64,000 nt of DNA from Pedobacter sp. GTDB lineage: Bacteria; Bacteroidota; Bacteroidia; Sphingobacteriales; Sphingobacteriaceae. The notes beneath the pieces are model-generated. The model did no database searches. It was not told the DNA's origin and saw only the letters and a list, made by a program, of their open reading frames with translations. Below are positions 17,801 through 25,904 of the stretch, one piece after another; within the stretch, counting starts at the first letter, position 1; every line of letters begins with the position of its first letter. The position numbers were made by a program, and so were the translations under genes. The stretch is from the NCBI RefSeq assembly GCF_031119335.1, contig NZ_JAVHXT010000002.1, positions 1-64,000 of the forward strand, given 5' to 3'.

Positions 17801-18623
17801 AAACAGCTTTGGTATCGAGGTTTCTAGCAGTACCGTAAAAGTAACAGCCACTAGAAGTACACCAACTGCCGGCAATGCTTCGGACGATTTAACAGATCAA
17901 GGTGCAGTGTATACGCTGAACTTAAAATTTCCAACAGCTGGCAATTATACTATTCATACCGACTATGAAGATGAGGCGACAATTTTTAGGAACAACACAG
18001 TTCCTCGTTCTATTTATCCGCTAAGTTCTGAGCTTGATATCTTTAACATTATTGGTAACGACGCCTCACAGCCGCAATCTTTCTACTACTACTTTTATGA
18101 TATTAAGGTGAAAGCACTTGGATGCTTAGCTAGTGAAAGGGTGAAAGTTCCCTTATCAAACACCCAAATAACAAGAAATGGAGACCAGTTAGTATCAAAT
18201 ATAGCCACTGGCAACCAATGGTATTTAAATGGCGAAAAGATAGAAGGCGCTACGGGGCAACAATATAAACCTATTGCAGCCGGGAAATATCAGGTATGGG
18301 CTAACATCAATGGTGGATGCACATCTATATCTAACGAACTTTCTTTCTTGCCTACAAGCGAAAACGACAATGAGATTAAGCTGAAAGTATTCCCAATTCC
18401 AGCATCAGATGATTTAACAGTTGCTTTTGAATTGCTCGGGGCAAAAACCGTAAACATTAATATTGTTAATGTAATAGGTCAAAAGGTTTACGAACAAAAT
18501 AAAGGGTCGCAATTGGGAATTATTATCGAAAACTTAGATGTTTCTAAGCTTGCTAAAGGCACTTATATTTTAAATATTAAAGCGGGAGATAAAACCTACG
18601 CAAAGAAAATAGTTGTTTATTAA
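14892..18623 (+). CDS. Subtilisin-like (S8) serine protease with GEVED and T9SS sorting domains
   Basis: A large secreted endopeptidase. A signal peptide ends at about residue 27. The S8 catalytic triad is complete: Asp133 (IWDGG), His164 (HATHVAGT) and Ser387 (SGTSMAAP), with the oxyanion asparagine in NHSYG (Asn211). After the protease and a jelly-roll-like domain comes a GEVED domain near 600-735 (VFVDWNADGDFDDAEE). CARDB-like beta domains follow (about 740-835), then an Ig-like stretch, and a type A T9SS sorting domain at 1163-1243 (VFPIPASDDLTV to KKIVVY). It is therefore exported across the outer membrane and anchored or released by the Por system. The gene is alone on this strand, divergent from a lipoprotein gene. 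Substrate unknown. Confidence 0.93.
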   Translation: MQSLKYIFTLSTIVLVSFTTSSALFAQADKQNKTNVVFLQQNAIELNRVENVKRAKAFSLAAEKGWETFGITKEGKVFTLHGIDDFGMPLYKITENNSVSAATINTSKLYTGGALGLNLSGSTLPADKVAIWDGGAVLTGHIEFQTNRVEVRDGVSSVSAHATHVAGTIMAAGKYPNAKGMAFGLPKLLSFDFNNDNSEMSNYAASLLLSNHSYGSIAGWFENTSAIPNRWEFRGQAGANEDYKFGYYDSDAKEWDRISYNAPYYLVVKSGGNYRSSNGPAVGQTYYRFNAAGSLVNAGPRPAGIYSNDGYDILGTYAVAKNIMTVAAVNPLPYGTVTPSDITISSFSAWGPTDDGRIKPDIAADGVSVTSTSSTSTESYTTYSGTSMAAPSVTGSLALLQELYNQKTNAFMRASTLKGLVIGTASEAGANPGPDYIFGWGLMNTENAALAILNNGGKSMISEKALTQGGIETFSVVASGDGPLIATISWTDPEIDVIPVANALNNPTLRLVNDLDMRASNGSNTYFPWILNPANPSAAATKGDNFRDNVEQIYIADAVPGKTYTFTISHKGTLQRGSQAYSVIVTGVGGKPYCASAPNTSNDSKINSFNLSNVSYTAGAGCTSYNDFTTQTIELEKARTYPLSMSIGTCGANFDKIAKVFVDWNADGDFDDAEELIATSMVINGTGLFTANVTVPSSIKINNFSILRIVLTEAGNSANVTACGSYAKGETIDYRVKFINSTTDVGITKINEPLTNCANPQQSVSVVIRNFGTQNLSNIPITVTVKDGANIIATLNSVFTGEIKPSQEREFTVAGFYNALAGKTYEIAAKTTLSTDVIPANNEITKIEQISLPAALAAQTAFYCNDTKQYQLTANGDGIVYWYKDAAATTPFAYGNNISTAVEPSAEGYYAGLNEYIGNLGPKNKYEARLGSGTYLQTSGGVSVRTFAPTILESARLYIGNSGTIRFYVKNSFGIEVSSSTVKVTATRSTPTAGNASDDLTDQGAVYTLNLKFPTAGNYTIHTDYEDEATIFRNNTVPRSIYPLSSELDIFNIIGNDASQPQSFYYYFYDIKVKALGCLASERVKVPLSNTQITRNGDQLVSNIATGNQWYLNGEKIEGATGQQYKPIAAGKYQVWANINGGCTSISNELSFLPTSENDNEIKLKVFPIPASDDLTVAFELLGAKTVNINIVNVIGQKVYEQNKGSQLGIIIENLDVSKLAKGTYILNIKAGDKTYAKKIVVY

Positions 18624-18721
18624 TAAGCGTTTAAATCGGGAAACCACTTCGCCAAGGTTTATTTTACAAAGGCTGTGGTTATTGGGCTTAACACCATCTG
18701 CGCATATTGACCCGTAGGACA

Positions 18722-18881
18722 ATGTCGTTAGGTTAAGTGTGTAGCAGACGCCAACGGGGTCTAATATTTATAGAAAAGCATTATTTTATCCGTTCGACCC
18801 CGATGGGGTCGCATCATAAACACATTAACCTTATGCTATAGACATTAAAATCCTACGGATTTCCTTAAATAATGACATTGC
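18722..18881. mobile_element. MITE-like repeat, copy 1
   Basis: A unit of about 160 nt that starts ATGTCGTTAGGTTAAGTGTG and ends TTCCTTAAATAATGACATTG, so its ends are imperfect inverted repeats. Inside are the hairpin motifs CCAACGGGGTC and CGACCCCGATGGGGTCG. It is nearly identical to the copy at 18953-19112. It has no coding capacity, which suggests a non-autonomous element or REP composite. Confidence 0.6.
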
Positions 18882-18952
18882 GTGCTCGCTACAATAAGGT
18901 TTGTTTAACGATGCAAGTTGCACTTGGCAAAACAAGCCCAGCCTAAAGCTAA

Positions 18953-19112
18953 ATGTCATTAAGTTAAGTGTGTAGCAGACCCCAACGGGGTCTAATATTT
19001 ATAGAATAGCATTATTTATTTGTTCGACCCCGATGGGGTCGCATGATAAAACACATTAACCTTATGCTATAAACATTAAAATCCTACGGATTTCCTTAAA
19101 TAATGACATTGC
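18953..19112. mobile_element. MITE-like repeat, copy 2
   Basis: Second copy of the unit, beginning ATGTCATTAAGTTAAGTGTG and ending TTCCTTAAATAATGACATTG. The ends match as inverted repeats better than in copy 1 (AATGTCATTA against TAATGACATT). It has the same internal GACCCCAACGGGGTC and CGACCCCGATGGGGTCG hairpins. Copies 1 and 2 are in the same orientation and 71 nt apart. Confidence 0.6.
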
Positions 19113-19158
19113 CCGGTAGGGGTAAACTATTGGTAGCCATAGGCGCTTGGTTTAAATT

Positions 19159-19234
19159 AAAGCTCCGTAGGAGCGGCCTTATTATTTTATGGATAACATT
19201 TTAAAGCTTTTAAAGGTCGCTCCTACGGAGCTTT
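19159..19234. repeat. Long GC-rich hairpin
   Basis: A 22-nt arm beginning AAAGCTCCGTAGGAGCG (19159-19180) pairs with the arm ending CGCTCCTACGGAGCTTT (19213-19234) at all but one position, with a 32-nt AT-rich loop. Each arm is itself partly palindromic (GCTCCGTAGGAGC), so it could also fold as two small hairpins. Confidence 0.7.
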
Positions 19235-19554
19235 TGACAGACTAGCTTAGCCCTAGTTACCAAATGGTCGCCCTACGGGGCTTGTAGGCAATGTTATTAA
19301 CTTAACGTATCCTAAATTTAAGTTCCCATACGTTTCGCCATGTGTTAGGTAGTGGTAAAGCGATCTTTTAATAAATTGGTAGGTTTTTTTTGGAAACCAA
19401 TTGTTTGGTTTTAGCCCCGACAGCAGCGAGCACGTAGTGGCAAACCTGTGTGTTTGCCTACGAAGTAAAGCGAATGGCGGGACTATCGGGAGTGCTTCGC
19501 AGAGGCTTTGCGCTTCTAAAATCAAAACCTGAGCATATTTTGGCACTACTACTC

Positions 19555-19588
19555 ATAAAAAAGGGATACCAATAATGATATCCCTTTT
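19555..19588 (-). terminator. Intrinsic terminator of the giant surface protein gene
   Basis: Read on the minus strand, AAAAGGGATA pairs with TATCCCTTTT across a 10-nt loop and the T run continues to six residues. It lies 17 nt after the stop codon of the gene ending at 19606. Confidence 0.85.
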
Positions 19589-19605
19589 CTGTTGTTTATT
19601 TATCC

Positions 19606-22600
19606 TTATTGTTTGATCAACTTCATTTGGCCCACACGTTGGGTTCCGCCTTCGTAAACCTCTACAATATATACTCCTGACGCAAAACTAGCAATATCGA
19701 TATCTTGTCCAGACAATAACTGTGCTTTAGAGAAATCTTTAGTTAGCAAAACCTGACCAGTAGCGCTTACAATTTTCAAAGTTTGCTTGTTGGCTTTTAA
19801 AACGCCATTGAATTTCACAGTGAATTTTGAAACCACAGGGTTAGGGAATATGCTAACAAGTTCCGTTGCATTAGTTAAGCCACCTGTAAAATTCACCACT
19901 TGAGGATCTGTTGTTGTGTTTTTGCTGTCTTTATCGTACTGTACCAATCTGTAGTAGTTGTTACCAATTATTGGATTTCTATCGATATATGAATAAGCTG
20001 AGCCACTGCCTTTAGCAATAACAGTTTGCAGTTTTTCGAACACTTTATCGTCACCAGCTCTTTCCACTTCAAATCTATCATTATCAGTTTCGGTTGCAGT
20101 GCTCCATTTTACCTGTACCCCCTCATTTACTTTAGCAACAGTAAACGAATTGTAAGTTACCGGTAAGGTATTAGGCGCTTCGAAAGATACGCTGAAACGG
20201 CTATCTCCGAAACTTGCTGCTACAGTTCTGTCTACATTGAAGCTGTGTTCTGATCCGGATGAAACAAATTGAGAGGTGTGCAGGTAGTTGTCTGTAAGCT
20301 TAACCAAATAGCCCGAAGGAACGTTATTAAAATTAACCTCCAATTTGTAGTTGCCAGAGGCATTCATTGTATCAATATAAAGTTTCACACTTGTATTGGC
20401 TACAATTGCTGGCATATAATTTATTACCATTGGCTTATTATCGCTTGTTAAACTAGCCATATACACTTCACGTCCTCTCAAGTAAGGCGCATCTTCGCCT
20501 ACTACAAAATCGGCCGATTTACCATCTTTAAAGACAACAACCGATTCTACTTTGTAAGGGGTATTTTCTTTCTTTAACCATGTTCTAAGTTCTGTTTTAA
20601 GTGTAGAAGCTACCTGATGATTATTTGCAGCTGCAATTTTACCGTTTGCGGTTAAGGCAACTTCTTCGGTACGCACTGGAGTTGTCATCAATAAAACAGG
20701 TGCCATGCTATTTGACTTATGGCTTTCTCTAAAAGTGAATGAACCTCCACCAGCTTTTGATCTAACAAAAAATCCTTGACCTGATGAAATAATGCTAGAA
20801 CCTCCATTTGCCGGCGTATCTCCGTCGTAAGTGGTATATTGTCTTGCCTGAGGGTCCCAAATCTGTATAACATGGTTTTCCAAGTCTGACGTTGCACCTG
20901 AACTGATTACGTTATCCCAATTGATACTAGATGCATAAGGATTTCCTAGCAGATTAAAGCCAGATACAGTTGCCGAATATTCTAAAGGCACGGTAACATT
21001 TTGCTGGTTTAATGTACCAGAAAAGTCCATCACAACGTTTTCTGGATCAACATAAGGGCTAGCTACTTTAGCTGCCGCATTTGATGTATTACCACGATAA
21101 AGCACATAGACTCCCCTACCTGCTAGCACTGGAGTAGTTGCAGAAGGAAATACTTTAAAACCAGTAGATGTAGCATCATAAAACCAAGCACTTGTGCCGC
21201 TATTGCCCACTTCGTGGAAGCCATTGACAGATTTGCCTGTAATTAGTATATCATCTGTAAGCTGTGCTAAATTGTAGGTATTTGAACCTGTATGTATTGG
21301 CGATGAAAACATTCTATGCGTTCTGAAAGGATCTTTAGCACCCCCCCTTACAAAACGTTGCACCGTTACATTTCCAGAAATTGATGAACCGCTAGGAATT
21401 GTAGCTATGGTACCAGAATTTGAAACATCGGACAATACGGTTAAGTTGCCATTGGCATTTAGCGTAGTGCTTGATCCCATTGTTAAAACACCTGTAGTTG
21501 CCACAGCAAAACTACCGCTTGTTAGCGTTTTAGTACCACCACTAAAAGTAACATTGCCAAACTCTATAGCTGTCCCAGCGTTGCTTAAGCTTTGAGAATT
21601 TCCGTTATAAGTTACATTTACTGTTCCGCTTCCAAGTGCGAAGGTTCCGCCGTTAACAGCAAAATCTCCACCAAATGAGATATTTTGCGTACCACTGGTT
21701 TTATTTGCAAGTACATTACCTGCAGTTTGTAAGTAGTTACCTGTAATAACAGTTGTACCACCAACGGAGCCTAGATTAAGCGTGCCTGAGTTTGTTCTAG
21801 TTACTGTAAAGTTTCTGGCATTAAAACCACTTAATAGAGATGGTAGTCCTGCTGCAGTTTGTGGCGCATTCCACACAAAGTCAGAAAAATTTTGGTTACT
21901 ACCTGCTACATCGCCTGCATAAGTAGTGTAGCCAACAATTTCGCAGATAGAGCCTGTAGCCCAATTTGCAGTAGGGATAGTTCCGCTTGTGGTGGTAAAA
22001 GCGTGTTGGTAAATACCGCCACTATTAACTTGTATCTGACTACCAGTGTTTCTTGTTATTGTACCAGCACTACGCAATGTACCCGTTACAACTAGGTCTT
22101 GAGCTGCAGCGCCATTACTAATAGTTAATGTTCTGCCAGACGCAATTGCTAACTGAGCACCACTTTCTATTAAAGTAACACCAGAACCACCTAAAGTAGC
22201 ATTGGTACCAGTAATTGTAATTGTATTGCCATTTCCAATCACTATACCCCGCGATGAAGTTGTAGGAAATAATGTAGATGGTTGCCAGTTTGATTCGTTA
22301 GAAGAACTCTCCCAACTTGATGAGTTATTCCAATTTCCAGTTGCTACACTTCTAAAGAAATCATTAGTAGCGCTCTGTCCAATTACTACTATTCCCGCTG
22401 TAGTATAAGGTGTTACACCTGCAGAAGTAGCTGTAAGTGTGGTTGTAGCAGGATTATAACTAAATGCATTTAAAGTAACAGCAAAATCAGTTTTTATTCC
22501 ATTAGTTAAACTTGCATTAGTAGTAAAACCTTCATTAGAAGCAAGGGTTACCGACGGACCAACAGTAGTGATGGTATTAAAAGCACTATCTGTTGCTCTT

Positions 22601-25600
22601 ACTATAGCATTAAAAGTTACACCTTGTGCTTGATTTGCAGGAGTACCAGTTTTTCCATTAGGATGACCTGCCACATAAGTTTCGCCTGGTAAAATCACTA
22701 ACAATTTCTGAAACGTTCCGATGTTAACTGTAAATGCTGGACTTTGTGAAGATCTACTAGCCACATCTTGATCTGTAGCCGTAAGCCTCCTATTTGCTCC
22801 CGGCAAACGGTAATTAGTTATCCCGTTTATATCTAATACACCATTTACTAAAGCTGTGTTTGGTGGTAGTTGTGCTTGTATATCATTTGTTGCAGTAAAT
22901 CGAATAGTGCTATTTACTGGAACAATGTTTCCGTAGGCATCAATAGCTCTTACTTTGATATCAAAAGGTACACCTGCAATACGTGTTGTAGGGGAACCAC
23001 TTTTTCCTGCTGCAATACCTTGTGTATAGGTCTCACCTGGCATAATTAAAACCAATCTAGCATAGGTTACTGCTACAACGGTGATTGGACCTGCAGTATC
23101 ATTCTCAGCAGGATCTCCAGCTTTAGTTGCAGTTATGGTAAGGTTGGTACCTGCTGTTCTTAACCTAGCATTGGTAAAGCTTTTAACACCTGCAATTAGT
23201 GGCAAATTATTAAATTGAAATGTACCTAAAGCATCGTTTGTGCTAAGTTGAATATCATCAGTTCTGCTAACCACATTAAAATATTCGTCTACAGCCCTTA
23301 CGGTAATTGTAAAATTTGTATTTACATTTATTGGATTAATAGAACCGGTGTTTCCTGCACCAGCAACAAAAGTTTGCCCTGGAAGCGAGATAAGTAACTT
23401 TTTGAAAGGTGCTGCATCGATTATAATGTTGGCACTATTCACTGTTCTTGAATTAAGAGCATCTGTTGCTGTAAAACGTCTGGTACCAGCCGTAACAAGG
23501 GCCACATTGCTAAAAGTGGCTACACCATTAGTAATCAAACCGTCTGGTATGGTTACATTTGGATCTGTAGTGGTAAGATTGATGGTTAACCCACTAACAT
23601 CAACGGTATTACTGAATGCATCAACTGCTCTTACTTCAACATTAAAAGTTGATCCTGCTGCTCTTTGTGTAGGTGATCCGCTTTTTCCTACTGCTACCCC
23701 AGGAGTGTAAGTTTCGCCGGGTAAAATAACAAGTAATTTGGTGTAAGTACCGCCAGTTACCGTAAAAGGTAAAGTAGTATCATCTTTTGAAATATCACCA
23801 GTAGAAGCAGTTATTGTAGTATTAGTACCTGCCGTTCTTAACCTAGCGTTAGTGAAGCTTCTAAATCCATTGACTAATGGCAAATTGTTATTGGTAAATG
23901 TACCATAAGCATCTGTGGTGCTTAGCTGAACAGTTGGCTCGGTTGGCGACACCGTAACCACATTAAAATTTGCATCAACAGACCTTACTTGAATTGTAAA
24001 GTTTGTGTTTGAAGCTATCGGGGTCATGCTACCGGTATTGCCCACACCTGCTACGAAAGTTTGCCAAGGCATGGTAATCAGCAATTTACTGAACGCATCT
24101 GGGTTTACCGTTACATTTGAGCTAGTATTGGCCTTATTGAAATCGCCAACCAAGTTTACGGTAAAGCTTCTACTTCCTGCTGTTACTAAAGTTATAGTAT
24201 TTGCCGCAAACGTAGCCACACCATTCGCCATTGTAGCATTTACAGGCATAGTCGCATTAGCGTCTGTACTTGTTAAATTAATGTCTCCTGAAATTCCTGT
24301 AACGGGATTCCACGCATCGTCAACTGCTAAAACGGTAATATCTCCAGTAAAATTATTTCCAGCAACTTGCGGCGTTGGGCTACCGCTCTTTCCTGTTGGA
24401 GAAGATGGATCATTACTTTCTCCAGGTAATAATACTTGTAACTTGGCAAAAGAACCAAGTACTACGGCTGGCAATATTTGATTGTGGCTAATGGTTGAGT
24501 TACCAGGTGTATTATTTACAGCGGTAACATTTGGCGTTTCTCCTAAGACCTTAAATAATAAATTAACAGTACGCGCACCAGCAGCCATATTACCATTTGC
24601 AACTGCTGTAAAATTGGTTACTCCAGTTACAGAAATACCAACGTTATTAGTTGAACTAACTCTGTTAAAAGAAACATCTGTACTATATATGCTGACAGGG
24701 TAATTAAAACCTGCAACCGGAGCGTCCGGAGTACCAGTCTTCCCCGTAGGTGAGCCTGGCTCTAGTACCTCTCCTGGGTATAATGCCAATAGCTTAGCAA
24801 ACGCTCCTCTATTAACCCTTAAAGCAGTTGTAATACTAGCAGTAATGCTTCCATTAGTAGCGTTTGTTGCTGTAACCGTTTGAGAAGCAGGGGCCGGACT
24901 AATAACCGCTGTGTTTAATGTTACTGGAAAATCGGTACCATTGAGGGTATTCTCTAAATTACCATTAGGCGGTAATGCTGCGTAAGGATCGTTAGAAGTA
25001 AAACTAACTTGGTCTGTAGAAAGAACTGGGTAATAAGCATAATCTGTTGCATAAACCTTCACATTAAATGGTATACCCGCCGTAGGAACAGTTGGTGTAC
25101 CAGATTTACCAGATGCACTACCCGAATTTAAAGTTTGATTAGGCAATAATGCCAAAAGGTGCGCTTTAGCACCTGGTATTTTTGACATTTGAGCAGCTGT
25201 GGCCCCCATATCAAAACCGATGATATCACCATTGCTTGTTGTACTTGCTCTTATAATATTAACCGTAGTTCCTAAAGTTCTCGTAGTAGAGCGAACTTTT
25301 AGTCCAATTATCCTAAGCGTATTTATATTGTCTGCAGTTGATGTGCCTGCAGTGTATCTAATTATCACTGCAGTTGTAGAAATAGACACTAGATTAGAAG
25401 CTGTTATTCTAGCTCCAGAATGCGACACAGTTACCCCGGAAGCTTCAAATTGCCATCCCGTTGGAGCATTTAGCCTTATTCTAACGTTAGTGCCTGTAAC
25501 GAAATCTGTCGCATTAGTACTTTGCAGAACTATATCGCCAAGCGGAGTATAAGCGGTAGAAGGTCCTAGAGTAGATAAGTCATTAGAAATATTCAACCCA

Positions 25601-25710
25601 CCGTTAGGCAAATTTGAAGTTACCTGTGCCAACACACCGGAACCACCAGCAATGACAAATAACGACAATAAAAGAAACTTAATTCTAGTAAAAATTTTCA
25701 TAGGCTGCAA
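19606..25710 (-). CDS. Giant T9SS-exported repeat protein (adhesin-like), 2034 residues
   Basis: A signal peptide is followed by an N-terminal domain (to about 170). Eight tandem repeats of roughly 110-125 residues follow (about 180-1105), each opening with a variant of 'KLLVILPGETY.PG...GKSGSP...AG..F.V.VRAVDA..N'. These look like bacterial Ig-like stalk domains. A segment with NWNNSSSWESSSN (about 1120) introduces a beta-solenoid-like stretch. From about 1450 to the end it shares a module (RGGAKDPFR.HRMFSSP, LLGNPYASSINW, YYRLVQYDKD) with the next two genes upstream. A T9SS type A sorting domain begins near 1955 (FPNPVVSKFTVKFNG). It probably forms a surface fibre used in adhesion or gliding, but no binding activity is shown by the sequence. 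It has its own terminator and lies 194 nt from its paralogue. Confidence 0.88.
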   Translation of the reverse strand: MQPMKIFTRIKFLLLSLFVIAGGSGVLAQVTSNLPNGGLNISNDLSTLGPSTAYTPLGDIVLQSTNATDFVTGTNVRIRLNAPTGWQFEASGVTVSHSGARITASNLVSISTTAVIIRYTAGTSTADNINTLRIIGLKVRSTTRTLGTTVNIIRASTTSNGDIIGFDMGATAAQMSKIPGAKAHLLALLPNQTLNSGSASGKSGTPTVPTAGIPFNVKVYATDYAYYPVLSTDQVSFTSNDPYAALPPNGNLENTLNGTDFPVTLNTAVISPAPASQTVTATNATNGSITASITTALRVNRGAFAKLLALYPGEVLEPGSPTGKTGTPDAPVAGFNYPVSIYSTDVSFNRVSSTNNVGISVTGVTNFTAVANGNMAAGARTVNLLFKVLGETPNVTAVNNTPGNSTISHNQILPAVVLGSFAKLQVLLPGESNDPSSPTGKSGSPTPQVAGNNFTGDITVLAVDDAWNPVTGISGDINLTSTDANATMPVNATMANGVATFAANTITLVTAGSRSFTVNLVGDFNKANTSSNVTVNPDAFSKLLITMPWQTFVAGVGNTGSMTPIASNTNFTIQVRSVDANFNVVTVSPTEPTVQLSTTDAYGTFTNNNLPLVNGFRSFTNARLRTAGTNTTITASTGDISKDDTTLPFTVTGGTYTKLLVILPGETYTPGVAVGKSGSPTQRAAGSTFNVEVRAVDAFSNTVDVSGLTINLTTTDPNVTIPDGLITNGVATFSNVALVTAGTRRFTATDALNSRTVNSANIIIDAAPFKKLLISLPGQTFVAGAGNTGSINPINVNTNFTITVRAVDEYFNVVSRTDDIQLSTNDALGTFQFNNLPLIAGVKSFTNARLRTAGTNLTITATKAGDPAENDTAGPITVVAVTYARLVLIMPGETYTQGIAAGKSGSPTTRIAGVPFDIKVRAIDAYGNIVPVNSTIRFTATNDIQAQLPPNTALVNGVLDINGITNYRLPGANRRLTATDQDVASRSSQSPAFTVNIGTFQKLLVILPGETYVAGHPNGKTGTPANQAQGVTFNAIVRATDSAFNTITTVGPSVTLASNEGFTTNASLTNGIKTDFAVTLNAFSYNPATTTLTATSAGVTPYTTAGIVVIGQSATNDFFRSVATGNWNNSSSWESSSNESNWQPSTLFPTTSSRGIVIGNGNTITITGTNATLGGSGVTLIESGAQLAIASGRTLTISNGAAAQDLVVTGTLRSAGTITRNTGSQIQVNSGGIYQHAFTTTSGTIPTANWATGSICEIVGYTTYAGDVAGSNQNFSDFVWNAPQTAAGLPSLLSGFNARNFTVTRTNSGTLNLGSVGGTTVITGNYLQTAGNVLANKTSGTQNISFGGDFAVNGGTFALGSGTVNVTYNGNSQSLSNAGTAIEFGNVTFSGGTKTLTSGSFAVATTGVLTMGSSTTLNANGNLTVLSDVSNSGTIATIPSGSSISGNVTVQRFVRGGAKDPFRTHRMFSSPIHTGSNTYNLAQLTDDILITGKSVNGFHEVGNSGTSAWFYDATSTGFKVFPSATTPVLAGRGVYVLYRGNTSNAAAKVASPYVDPENVVMDFSGTLNQQNVTVPLEYSATVSGFNLLGNPYASSINWDNVISSGATSDLENHVIQIWDPQARQYTTYDGDTPANGGSSIISSGQGFFVRSKAGGGSFTFRESHKSNSMAPVLLMTTPVRTEEVALTANGKIAAANNHQVASTLKTELRTWLKKENTPYKVESVVVFKDGKSADFVVGEDAPYLRGREVYMASLTSDNKPMVINYMPAIVANTSVKLYIDTMNASGNYKLEVNFNNVPSGYLVKLTDNYLHTSQFVSSGSEHSFNVDRTVAASFGDSRFSVSFEAPNTLPVTYNSFTVAKVNEGVQVKWSTATETDNDRFEVERAGDDKVFEKLQTVIAKGSGSAYSYIDRNPIIGNNYYRLVQYDKDSKNTTTDPQVVNFTGGLTNATELVSIFPNPVVSKFTVKFNGVLKANKQTLKIVSATGQVLLTKDFSKAQLLSGQDIDIASFASGVYIVEVYEGGTQRVGQMKLIKQ

Positions 25711-25841
25711 TTTTAGCGCTCTTTTTCTGTTTATAAAACCCTATTATTCTGTAAATCAAATAATTTGGCTAAAGTCGAAAAAATTAAGTATTTAAACAAT
25801 ACCGGAATACCATTAATTGAAAAATTATTTTTTAACGCAAA

Positions 25842-25886
25842 AAAAGCCGCTAAAACTTCAAGTAAATCAAAGTTTTAGCGGCTTTT
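25842..25886 (-). terminator. Intrinsic terminator of the 1326-residue surface protein gene
   Basis: AAAAGCCGCTAAAACT (25842-25857) pairs perfectly with AGTTTTAGCGGCTTTT (25871-25886) over a 13-nt loop. On the minus strand the stem is followed by a run of seven T. It directly follows the stop of the gene ending at 25905. Confidence 0.92.
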
Positions 25887-25904
25887 AGTATTTTTCAGCT
25901 TAAA

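Larger units (their letters stand above)
18624..19605. other. Long intergenic repeat block
   Basis: No credible gene is present in these 982 nt. The block contains two direct copies of a MITE-like unit (18722-18881 and 18953-19112), a long hairpin (19159-19234), a third partial segment with CGCCCTACGGGGC near 19269-19281, and a fragment rich in GAGC/GCGA (about 19410-19500) related to material at 431-495 and 59640-59710. It closes with the terminator of the minus-strand giant gene (19555-19588). A 97-codon minus-strand open frame at 19253-19546 runs through these repeats and is not believed. Confidence 0.7.

Noticed and set aside
19253..19546. 97-codon open frame on the minus strand in the repeat block
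   Set aside because: It crosses repeat fragments and a hairpin-rich segment, has no recognisable domain, and lacks a plausible start context.
23348..24703. Several plus-strand open frames of 73-158 codons opposite the giant repeat protein gene
   Set aside because: They recur at the same offset in each DNA repeat of the minus-strand gene and are rich in Val, Pro and Leu, as expected from antisense reading of Thr/Asn/Gly-rich coding sequence.
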